Assembly (NCBI GenBank): GCA_013368325.1
Contig: JAACJK010000003.1
Location: forward strand, 248,001-312,000
Direction of reading: 5' to 3'
From: Ephemerocybe angulata
Lineage: Eukaryota > Basidiomycota > Agaricomycetes > Agaricales > Psathyrellaceae
Length of the DNA stretch: 64,000 nucleotides
Shown here one piece after another: positions 44,526 to 54,835 of this stretch. Numbering within the stretch: position 1 is the stretch's first letter; the number at the start of each line of letters is the position of its first letter. The notes beneath the pieces are model-generated. The model saw nothing but the letters and a program-made list of their open reading frames with translations. It searched no databases and was not told the origin of the DNA. A program made the translations under genes and the position numbers.

Positions 44526-45250
44526 ATGAGCTCTACGATGACATACTCTAACCTCGCTATCTACGACCACACCTTCCTAGAATCGCTCAAAGCGGTCTTC
44601 GAACCCGAGAACATCTTCCAGAAAAGGGCTATCATCGTTGAACGACGACCCAAGAATTGGTATTTTTACGAGGAAGAAGACATACCAGTCGAGATTGAGG
44701 AAGACTACCGAGGGGAGATCAGTTCTACGCCCGCACCGCCCCCTTCTCCGCAGGCTACACCGCACGTTGCCAGCGACAGGGTGAAGCTCCCGGCTCCGAT
44801 GAGAAATCACGTCTCCCCTGGTCTTGTACCACTTAGCCTCAAGATCGCAGACTATACGATTGGGCCAGTCGAGACTCCCGAAGTCAACGCGCTGTTGCAT
44901 AGCCTGGTCACCCTCTGGTGGAGGGAGACCCTGTTGTTCTCGCTCAGTCGTCATCTGCCCTTCCTCGCGGGACTCAGCATCACCGGTATCTCCCCTGAGG
45001 CGGTTATGTCTCTGATGATTTCTGTTGGAGGTGAAGTGCTGGTTGGACGAGGGATATATACCTGGATTATCATTTCCTACTTGCTTGCGGACATCGTAAC
45101 GTTCGCCTTCTTCAATTCTACGTCGGTACGTCGGCTTAATCGTGGATGAAGACTTACTGACACCACCTCGACCAGGTCATATTTGGAGCATTTAAGAGGG
45201 ACTCCGAATCCAATTCCAGCTTTGAGCGCATCGTTACTATCAAGAAATAG
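44526..45250 (+). CDS. Unknown protein with hydrophobic C-terminal segments
   Basis: Exons 44526-45125 and 45176-45250 give 224 residues. The N-terminal ~60 residues are hydrophilic with an acidic cluster (YEEEDIPVEIEEDYRGE) and a Pro-rich linker. Hydrophobic stretches follow: LVPLSLKIADYTIGPV, the PEVNALLHSLVTLWWRETLL helix, SLMISVGGEVLVG and YTWIIISYLLADIVTFAFF. The last may be a membrane segment. The tail exon is polar and ends TIKK. No family recognised. The intron is 50 bp and keeps phase 0. Confidence 0.7.
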
Positions 45251-45947
45251 CCTTTGCCCTTGCGCAGCTTATTATAACACTATATAACACTATCACCGTT
45301 CATTTCCCTCACAGCCTGTGTTTAGATTGCACTACGACTTCCTCCCTTTCAAGAACATTTTATCAGTAATGGGAATACATGAGCTCTCACTGTCTGGACT
45401 TATTATGCGGGTGAACCCAGAGAAGTCGCTGATAGGTACGAGCGGGAGCCAATAGTTTATGATGCCTCTGATCCGAAGGTGTCGTGTGCCATCACAGAGC
45501 CGAGCACTGTCTTCTTGATTCCTGCCACCACAAGCGCCCGTCCTTGGACCGCAGCATTCTGAAACTCACCGCAAAACCAACTATCATCGCATGCAACCTG
45601 AGGGATACCTTCAACGGCGTTTGAAGTGATGGCTATACCGCAGATTAGGGATGCTTTGACCTGCCTGTCCTGCTGTTTCGGGTTTCCGGGAGCACGAGGA
45701 CGGATTGGTAAATGGCCTACCGGTAGGTAGGTAGGTATGAAGGTGTTGTGACCGGAATGAGGAATCCAGTGCGGTGATGCTCCGAGACATGAGACAAGTC
45801 TCTGGAGCCATATACAACAGTTTCAATCTCGATACAATCCAAGTTTCATATTCTTCTCTCTCAGACGACCACGTCGTCGTTCCACTCGTACGTCCCTCCT
45901 TTTCATGAAGCATCCTTGGGTCTTGAAGAGCTTCTTTCTAGACCACT
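45251..45947. other. Intergenic
   Basis: No supported gene. It contains a short GGTA tandem repeat at about 45722-45737. The last part is the promoter of the next gene. Confidence 0.4.
45722..45737. repeat. GGTA microsatellite, four units
   Basis: Four consecutive GGTA units in intergenic DNA. Too short to be informative beyond a possible length polymorphism. Confidence 0.6.
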
Positions 45948-48666
45948 ATGACAAACCAATCATTCGGCTCGTACCCAACGGTGCAGAATATGCCCTACCC
46001 GCTTTCCGATATCTACAACCACCTCGATCCCGACGTATCTTCGTCAGAGGGTACCGCTAGCACTTCCTCGGGGCGACAGACCGATGCCTTGGGGTCGAAG
46101 CACCATCACCATAGTGGGCACACGCACCAACGCCGACCCATCACACCCCCCCCACTGCCCCACCACAGGTCATCATACAGCGATGAGCATGTCTACAGAC
46201 TTAGAGACGGTCCTCCAATCTCCTTACTGGAAGCTTCAGGCATCCAAGAACACTTCTCCGTTCCTCATAAACACCACAAACACCCGCTCACCAAACGCCC
46301 GCCTCCCCTGCCCGTTGGACTCTCCTCGGACGAAGAGGGCGGAGATGACTCCAGGGCATCTGAACCATCTGCCCTTCTGTCGTCTAAGTTCTCTGGCCTC
46401 CCAAAGATCGTCACCGAATCCCCTTTCACCGCTCCACCTTTGCTTTCAGTTAGCCCTCCTGATAGGGCCCATCTGGGATCACGGTGGTCTCCTGACTCGT
46501 CTGTGATGGGCTCATCGACTGTGTCGCCCATTCCGATGTCTAGCGCGTCGATGGCGTGGCAGGACCCTCGATCGAGTGAGGGTCGGACGCCGCTTGAGAC
46601 GCATCTCGAGTTTGTCTCGAGCATGTCACCTGTATTATCCAGAGGAGGGCTGTTGAGGGGGGCCGGCCAGTCGGGGGAGGGAATGAAGCCTAAGGTTCGG
46701 ACTGCCGGAGACGACGCGGAGGCGGATGACGAGGGCGGTGCGACATATGACACGGAGTCGACGCTCTCGCTTGTATCCAGCTCGGGTGCGGACTCCGAGG
46801 ACTTCGAAGCCGATGTTAGCGCACCCGACCAAGACGTGTCCGCTGAGGATTACTTTGGTGCTGCGAGTGGGAGCCGTACGCGGTTGCCTGAGTCCAGCGG
46901 TTTCGTGAAGACGAAGAAAAAGGTTGAAGTGGGAAGGAAGGCGAGGTACACGCATGGGCTTGCACTGCAGAGGATGCCGGGGAAAGTGAAAGGCTTCGGG
47001 AACGTGCCGCACTATCATCACAAGGTGCATCGGGATAGGATTGGGTCCAGGACGAAGCTGTTGTTGAAGAGGAAGGGGTCGAGGCCTGGGTCCCCATTCA
47101 AGTCTCCGCATATCCCTGCACTGAGCGGAAGGAGCTCGAGTTTGAAGAATGAGATTGGGATGGGAGAGGAGGGAGATGCCGTGGAGGAGGAGGACCCCCA
47201 CCAGGAGGATGCAGTTCATAACCTTGGACTTGCTTTCGTGAACTTGAATCTCAGTGAGACAGGCAGAGATGTGCGCGTTCTCGTTAGGTCGAAGCAGATG
47301 AAAGCAAAGGCGCAAGGGGAGGACTTAATGGCGTATGACAGAATCATCGACGACTTGCTGGTGGAAGAACCTATGTTGTTCGAGGACACGGATGACCAGT
47401 ATCATCGTAAACTGGTGAGCACTCCCATATTCCGCTTAAACGCATGGTTCTGACTTATTTTCGTGCGTGCAGGTTATGTATCCCCGCGAAGCACCTCGTT
47501 TCATGATCAAGCGTTTACCTCTGTCGTCTTCCGAGCTGCTTGTCATCCTCGAGCTGAACCAGTCGGATCTGAAGAGCGTCTCCTGGAATCCTGCGCCTCG
47601 AGTCATTTGTGCGATCGATCGTCCGCGTACTATCCTGCTTTCTGATAAAGGGATGGGCGATAGTCGACTAGGAAGGCCGGATGACGACGTCTTCGTGTTC
47701 TTCGAGCCGCTTCAGGAGTTAGACAAGCATCCGCTGCTAGAGACAGTGGAGGAATATCTCGAGATGTTCAAGGAGCTCTTAGAGGTACACTACACCCATA
47801 CTGCTCCACACATCGTTATTAACCCATACATCTCATAGGGCCTTACATTTTTACATGAGCAACATATCGCTGGGTTCCGGTGTAACTTGCTCCGTTCGTT
47901 CATGCGCTCGAAGCGCGCCATCCGCAGGCCCACGTATAGCCCCACCCCTGTCGAACCGCTGACGCCTTCGAGCGCCATACATGCGAGCCACCTTCGATAC
48001 CACTTCGTCGACTTTGCGGAAGCTCATCGCATTTTGCCGACCGTAGTCGAGCCTGGCTCCACTGCACCCCCTTCGCGGAACGAGCTTGTCGAGAAGGACG
48101 TGAAAGACCTCGGGGTCCTGTTCCAGTCGATCCTGGATATGCATGTCCTACCTGAAGTGAGCGCAAGGTTTGCACCACTTGTGAGGGCGATGACGAGAGG
48201 AACTTTCTCGGCGGACGAGGCGAGGGTCTTCTTTATGGAGATTTGGAGGAATATGGAGTTGGAAGTGGAGTCGTGCGAGGAGAAAGAGGGGTTGCCTGAG
48301 CGGAAGAAGGGGAATGGGAACATCGGGAAGGTGCTTGTGGGGTCGATGAAAGCCCCGGAGATGCGTGTGAGGTCGACTTCGTCTGAGTATGATGTTGAGG
48401 TGGAGGGGATGGAGGGAGACCGGCCTAGGTTTTACTATGAGAGTGGCGAGAATAGTGAGGATCCGAATGAGCACTGCGATGAGGAGGATTTGGGGAAGAC
48501 GAGGAAGGCTGTTATGTTGGAAGAAGAGACTGAGAGGCAGGGGCAGGGTAGCACCAGGTCTGGGACGATCACGGCGAAGTTTGCGGTTCCGGGTTTGAGT
48601 AATGCGAGGCTGACGTATGCAGAGATTTTGCCTGAGAGTTTTCCTGTTTCTGTGGAGAAGAACTAG
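45948..48666 (+). CDS. Probable pseudokinase with long low-complexity N-terminus
   Basis: Exons 45948-47414, 47473-47784 and 47839-48666 give 868 residues. The first ~330 residues are rich in Ser, His and Pro with an acidic patch. A basic part follows (KARYTHGLALQRMPGKVKGF). From about residue 410 the sequence resembles a protein-kinase-like fold of fungi: PRFMIKRLPLSSSELLVILE, VEEYLEMFKELLEGLTFLH, then HEQHIAGFRCNLLR where a catalytic HRD loop would stand, and YHFVDFAEAHRI where DFG would stand. Neither catalytic Asp-Asn pair nor intact DFG is present, hence pseudokinase. Tail is acidic. Assignment to the kinase fold rests on motif order only. Confidence 0.7.
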
Positions 48667-48939
48667 GGTGTTTTCTGGAAGTGAGCCGTGCTTTGTTAGG
48701 CATATGTTTGAAAGATGCATGTTATCTCACTCGTATTCGCTGGATAATGCAAATGACTTCGCCCGCTTTAATGCTGAAGTAAGATGACTAGATAACGCCT
48801 TTATAGTGGCTAGACAATGCTTTTATAGTGGTATTTGAAGTCTCCCTGGTGGGATGGTCGCATTCGGGAAGAGATTATCAACATGTGAAAGTAAGTACAG
48901 GGACAGTATGCATTCAACATGGTGTGAAACTCAATACTG

Positions 48940-51900
48940 TCAGTAGCCAAAATGGACATAAGGAACCCAAGTAAGCAACGATTTTTCCGAGTCATCGCGG
49001 CGAAGTCTAAGTTTCTGAATCGCGTGGTGTAGGGCATACGCAGATTGGGTCCCGTCGACACACCCGTCGCCCTCCCCATGACTCCAAAGATAGTCATAAG
49101 AAGTCATTGGCGACGTCACACGCCGCACGGTCATCAATTGACCACATTGTAGCCACTACTCGACGGTATCCCGCAGCAAGCATTCCAGACGCAAGATGAA
49201 CAGCTTCGTCAGAAAGCTGCTCCTCGCCTGCGCTCGTCCCACTAGCAGATAGAAATGCGAGGTCCGCATTCTTCAGATCCTTCTGCATGATGGTAAAAAG
49301 ATCCAAAGAGCCATTGTGGAATAGGAACCGGCTCTGGAATGGATCGAGCGCGTTCTGGGAAGCGTGGCAAGCCAAGTGAATGCAGCTGAAGTCCTCCATG
49401 TGTGTCAGACACTCGTCGATAGTCAACTCGTCACCATCAGCCATCCGCACCCTCGCCCCATTCGTTTCAGCTATGGAGAAGACTGATCTCACTTCCTTGG
49501 TAGTCCCTGGAATACGGGGCATAGACATATTGGGCACGTTCGGCTGGCTCGTCATAAACAAGCCTGCGACAGACTTTTCGATGGGCCTACTGTTTCTTAC
49601 TCGGTCAGTGAGCATGGTGACGGTTGGAGTATAGGACGACACGACATAGTCAAGGACAGAGTCGACTTCTGGTCCTCTATAGTTTCCCGCAGCGTGAATG
49701 GGAAGGAAGGACATGACACCTGTCGGACACCACCAAATTCTTGGCAGCGCATTTCTGGAGGATGGGACTCCTCTCTATCAGAAAATTCAGCTCTGAAGAT
49801 GGACTGCAACAACGAGCCACTCACTGAGAGCCCCAACATACTCAGAATCGGCTTCACCACATCGACCCACAGACCAAGAAGAATACCGTGGAAAACACCC
49901 TGGCTACCACGCTCCTTAGACTCCCTCTTCGCTGGCCGAATACCTCGGTGGCCAAAGTATGATAACCTGCTGCTCAAGTCAGCCCAGTGCCCTTCGGCTT
50001 TCGCAAGAGTGAAGTTGGGAAGTGGGATGTGGATCGGTTCGCCAGCTCCAGCCAAAAGCGCAAACGCATCGCACCGAGTTTTATGGACATTGATAACTAC
50101 AACGGGCCCGGACTCCGGCAGATGCTGCAGTAGACCAGCGCATGGAATCGGCTCGAGGAAAAGTTCAAACCCGGGTATAGCCCTCACCCTTTGGAGGAGA
50201 TCGTCCCACTTTCTCGCAAGGTCCAGATGGGCACGAGACTCTTCCTCCACTGAAATCTTTTCCGACAGGGACATGTCGAGGTGCGACGACGTGCGTGATG
50301 CCCCGGCCCATTCAAGTTGCTTCGCGGTGTCTGCAACGCGCTCTGCGAGCTCTGCATCGCGGAAGCGTAGGTCATCGAGCGGTGTGCGGAGATGGTTCAG
50401 TTGACTCCAAACGAGGCAGCGTCCTTGCTCGAGCCATTCCAGGGCTTTGTCGGGTCGGCTGTGCGAGAATGCAACGGAAGCGGCGTGGACCGCTAGGCCA
50501 GAGATGTCCTTGAGCTGGTTGGAACGGCTTTGCACGGGTTGCTCGAGTCCCGCGATGATAGCGACCAGGCTCAGGGTGGCGTCGAAAGCGGGTATAATCT
50601 CCAACGACTCCGGGTAGTGCCGGTGCAGGGTTTGAGTCCAGTTTTTGGCTGCACTGAGCCTTGACTGGGGTGGTCCGATGTTACACATGGTCGCCGACTT
50701 GAAGTGAGATACGCTTTGGTCCAGATCATCGCGATTGGCACTTGAGGCAAATCGGGTGAGCAAGGCGCGTCCGAGAGTGTTCATCCGGGAAGGATAGTCT
50801 GGATGCCCCCGGGGAGTTTGCTGAATTGCTTTCTGGTATCTTGCAATCGCTTCTTCGATGTACGAAAAGGTCCGCACTTTGTCCAAAGCTACACATAAAC
50901 ACATCACCAAGATTGCTGACAATAACAGGGAGCTCTGGGTGGCCCTCGGGGGAGAGTTGAACTGCTCTCTGCTGCGCAGCCATAGCACTAATGATGTCCG
51001 AGCTGTCACCAGAGTGTTTGAACCGATGTGTGAGCGCAGTTCCAAGGTTATTGAGTCGTGAAGGAAGACGCGGGTGTCCCAGAGGAGTGAGCTCCACCGC
51101 TCTTTGGTGGACTGCGATGGCCTGGGCAATGTCTGACAGGTCTCCCGTGTGCTCAAACCGCAGTGCGTAGGAGTTTCCAAGCGCGGTGAGCCTGGCGGGC
51201 ATGTCTGCATGTCCATTGGGAGTGAGGGAAACAGCGCTCTCCTGGGCCGAGATTGCCTCTGCGCAGTCCGATAGCTTGCCAGTGCGTTCGAATCGGCACG
51301 AGAATGCAACACCAAGGTTTCTGAGTAGGGCAGGTAGACGTGAATGATCGTGGGGAATGAGTTGAATTGCCTTCTGGTGCGCTGCGATGGACTCATAGAT
51401 GTTTGAAAGCTCTCCAGTCAGTCTATATCGATTTAGTAGTGACTTTCCGAAGGTGTCAAGCCTGGAAGGTAGTCCCGTATGTCCTTCTGGAGTGAGCTGG
51501 ATCGTTTTTCGGTGGATTGCAACTGCCTCGGTCAAATCCGCAGAGTCACCGCTGCGTGCGAAACGACCCATAAACACGTTCCCGAGATTGTTGAGCAATG
51601 CAGGGAGGTCTGGGTGACCTTCGGCAGTGAGCTCGACTGCTCGTTGCTGCACCCTCATAGCGTCGGTGATGTCCGAAATATCGCCAATGTGCTCGAAGCG
51701 CCGGATGAGTGCCCTTCCGAGATTATTGAGTCGAGAATGGAGGTGTGGGTGGCCCGGAGGAGTGAGTTCTATCGCTCTTTGGTGGATTGAGATGGCCTCT
51801 GCGATGTCTGAAAGGTCGCCCGTGCGCTCAAACTGAAGTACGAATGAAGTCCCAAGAACGGTGAGCCTGGCAGGTAGATCTGCATGCCCACTAGGAGTGA

Positions 51901-54448
51901 GGTCAACTGCCTTCGTCTGCGCTGATATCGCCTCGGCGCTGTCCGATAAGTCTCCGGTGCGTTCGAAGCGACGCGCGTATGAAACTCCAAGGTCACTGAG
52001 AAAGGAGGGCAGATATGGATGGTCTTCGGGAGTAATCTCGACCGCCTTTTGGTGGGCCGAAATAGACTCATACAAGTCCGAAAGTTCTCCAGTCAGCTCA
52101 TATCGACTTAGGAGTGAGCTTCCAAGCGTGGTAAGGCGGGAAGGGAGGTCTGTATGGCCATCAGGAGTGAGGTCCAACGCCTTCGCCTGTAATGAAATGG
52201 CCTCGGCGATGTCTGATGGATTCCCTGTGCGTTCAAACCGACGGAAAAGCGAAAGTCCAAGGTTAGTGAGAGCAAGTATGTCTGGTTGACCATCCGGTAT
52301 GAGTGCTAGCATCCTACGGTACGTCGTAATGGCTTCTGAGGCATCCGAAAGGGTCCCGGTGTGTTCGAAGCGCTGTAGTAGCGTTGCTCCGAGGCTGCTG
52401 AGTTGCGCCGCCAGATCACCACGGCCCTCGCAGGCGATCCTCACTGCCTTCTGTTGGGCTGAGATGGATTCATCTATGTCCGAAAGGTCTCCCGTCTGCT
52501 CAAATCGTTGTTTGAACGACCGCCCGAGATTTCCGAGCAAGTTGGGGAGGGATGTGTGGTCCTCAGGAAGGGAGAAGGATAACGAATCATGGCTTTCGTT
52601 AGCTTCGCTTTCTTGGGCATGTTTGACCATGTACTTGTACGCATAAGGTGCGAATTGGAAGGTCTCGGGCTCAGTCGAGCTTTCGCTTGTTTCGAGAGAA
52701 GTGAGATGCCAAGTAAGGTAGACCAAGCAGGTGGTGGCGAGGAACGGTGACGGAGGACCTCGGAGTGCATCGAATGAGGCGGCCTTTATGTACTCTTGCG
52801 CTGTATAGTCTGGAGATGGGTCAGAATGCATTCCGCAAACTTGAAAGGTGAGAACGCTTACGAATGAAGCGAACTGCCGTCTTCGTGACTTCCACAAGAC
52901 CGCAGCAAACCGATAGAATGACATTGATAGGTACGATATCTCCTGGGTCAAAAGACCGGTCTTCGAAAGAGACGGCAAGGGCTTCCTGCAGTTCTTCTGG
53001 GGATAGGGGCACAAAGGCGTGAAGCAGCCAGAAGAAAACACGAGACGCAATGCCAACATCCTCCTCATCTTGTGACAGTATTCGCTGCAGGGTGTGGCGA
53101 TACATGTCATCAAGGCCAGAAGGTACGCCATCCAATTTCTTGAAGAGATCGTTTACACTCCTGCAGTTACGCACGGCGTCCATTTGAAGTCGCGCTACGA
53201 GGAACCTGGGGACAAACCGTGTTAGTGCAGAGCAGGAATACACCAATACATTCCACATACATGCCCCAAGAAGTGACCTTGATTCGAGATTTCAATTTCT
53301 GGATGAGCTCGGGCTTGCCTCCAAGAATAGATCGAAGCCTGGAATTTTTCTTGATCCTCCCTTCAACGAAGGCCTCGATGTCCTCTGAATGGGCTTCGAT
53401 AGTGACGTGGAGCGCATTGGGTAAGTGGCTCTTAGAGAATAAGTCCATGGGTCTGGACGTAAGTAGGATGTTGGCCTGCAGGGAACCCAGTTCATCCAAG
53501 AGTTCGTCCTTGACATCATCGGCTGCCTCATCCAAGCCATCGATCACCACAAACAATTTGGAGAGTGGTTTCATCACTCTGCGCAGGACACCGCTCATTT
53601 CCTGTACGTTGAGAGGGATGGCTTTCGAGCTGTTGTATTCGAACTCCATCAATCCTTGGATAAGGTTCCGTTCCTCAAGTAATTGAGTGAGGAAGGAGGC
53701 GAGGATGTCGCGCGTCTCGAGCCTATCGTCGTATTGAATGAGGGTAAAGACGGTGGCGACATCCTGATGATCCTTGAATGTCTCCTGCAGGCGTTGTGCC
53801 GACGCGGAACTTTGAGATTGTGTCAGTCTTAGAAGGACATGTGGGATGCACAACGCACGAAAGAACGGTTTTGCCTGAGCCCGCTGCAGTTCCAAACGGC
53901 GACAAAATCTTAGTCGATATGAATGTATGTGAGATTCGTGGTGAGGTACTTACGCATGCCTGTCGCCCATATAACCACACCCTTCTCGCTTACGAGCTGG
54001 CGAAATTGGGGCAGCTCGAAAAACCACAGCCCCGTGTTCGGCATTCGTTGAGCGAGGGCTTTCCGATAGGGATCCATGAAATTTGGTGCGTTGAGCCATT
54101 GTGCAATCTTGGCAACGGGAACTGGATGGAAATTAAGCCAGACCAATCTATGATGAAAGAGAGTCTAATTTACCGTCAGACTCCTTATTCTCTCTCGTGG
54201 ATTCGTGATGATTGTTGACAATGGTTGTCTTATACATGTTCCCTCCAATCGTAGTGGACTTCAACTTTCCGACGTGGGCGCCATGAGAACCGGCCAAAAA
54301 GCTAGAGTGGAGGGCAGGGTGAGAGCCTGATAAACAGGGAGGTCAGATCGATAAGAGATACGAGGTAGATGTGAGCCATTTCTGGTTACTACTTACTCTG
54401 AATCTCCCTCCAAGTTTCGGGGACCGCAAACGGTCCTGAGGCCGCCAT
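48940..54448 (-). pseudogene. NACHT-TPR-CHAT receptor gene, frameshifted copy
   Basis: Same plan as the intact gene at 54836-59662: exons 54397-54448, 54174-54326, 53954-54121, 53859-53883, 53261-53809, 52862-53205, a long TPR exon from 52809 down to 49825, and a CHAT exon from 49774 to 48940. Walker A is GMPGSGKT and Walker B region is KLFVVIDGLDEA. Fourteen TPR-like units follow. Two single-base insertions break the frame: one in AAAA at 50865-50868 (inside the thirteenth unit) and one at 49098-49099 near the end. The CHAT cysteine is Ser (LSASGTS, codon 49241-49243), while the His motif CIHLACH is kept. It is either a pseudogene or an assembly with two indel errors plus a real active-site change. 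Confidence 0.85.
49825..52140 (-). repeat. TPR array with an internal five-unit duplication
   Basis: Units of about 43-45 residues (pattern LG..L..RFE.TGDLSD..EAI...Q.AV.LTP.GH.DLP) run through this exon. Units 4-8 (about 51480-52130) and 9-13 (about 50850-51470) match in order, including the odd YELTGEL/YRLTGEL unit that occurs once in the intact neighbour. The intact gene has nine units. Confidence 0.65.
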
Positions 54449-54835
54449 GATGGCAGAGTTCAATCGTCTTCAGTGGTGCTGCCAGTGGGCTTACCTTTGG
54501 TGTCGACGTCGATAGTCAACATGCATTCCAAGCATGTATCTACTCACCATTGCCTTATCAGTCTAGTCCAGTGACCGTGGTCACAATTTAGACGCCGGTG
54601 CTGAATGAGACCAAATCATCCAGCAACAGTACTAATCTGTCGAATAAGGACGCATGAGTGGGTAGTCCCTAAAAATTAGATGAGAAGCTTACATCGTTCC
54701 ACCGTGAATAGAGGTAGAGTACCAACCTGTCGAGCTTTACTTATCCCGGCTATTTCATCGACCCCTGCCATCCGGTCGACGAAGGGAGATCACATTTATG
54801 ATTATAGCTAGGTATCGAAGTAAAACATACATGGT
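54449..54835. other. Intergenic between the two NACHT genes
   Basis: It holds the promoter of the frameshifted copy, including the palindrome at 54571-54584, and the 3' flank of the intact copy. The first ~150 bases resemble 59680-59830, upstream of the intact gene, so the promoter was duplicated with the gene. Confidence 0.6.
54571..54584. promoter_or_regulatory. Palindrome conserved in both NACHT promoters (copy 1)
   Basis: GTGACCGTGGTCAC is an inverted repeat with 6-base arms around GT. It stands about 123 bp before the start codon at 54448. An identical copy stands 114 bp before the other NACHT gene, inside a conserved block (TCCAGTGACC...CACAATTTAG). Confidence 0.5.

Noticed and set aside
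46635..47315. 226-codon minus-strand frame
   Set aside because: Antisense to the long first exon of the probable pseudokinase gene, which has a better composition and splice structure.
49694..50404. 236-codon plus-strand frame
   Set aside because: Antisense to the TPR/CHAT region of the NACHT pseudogene; Ser/Arg-rich shadow.
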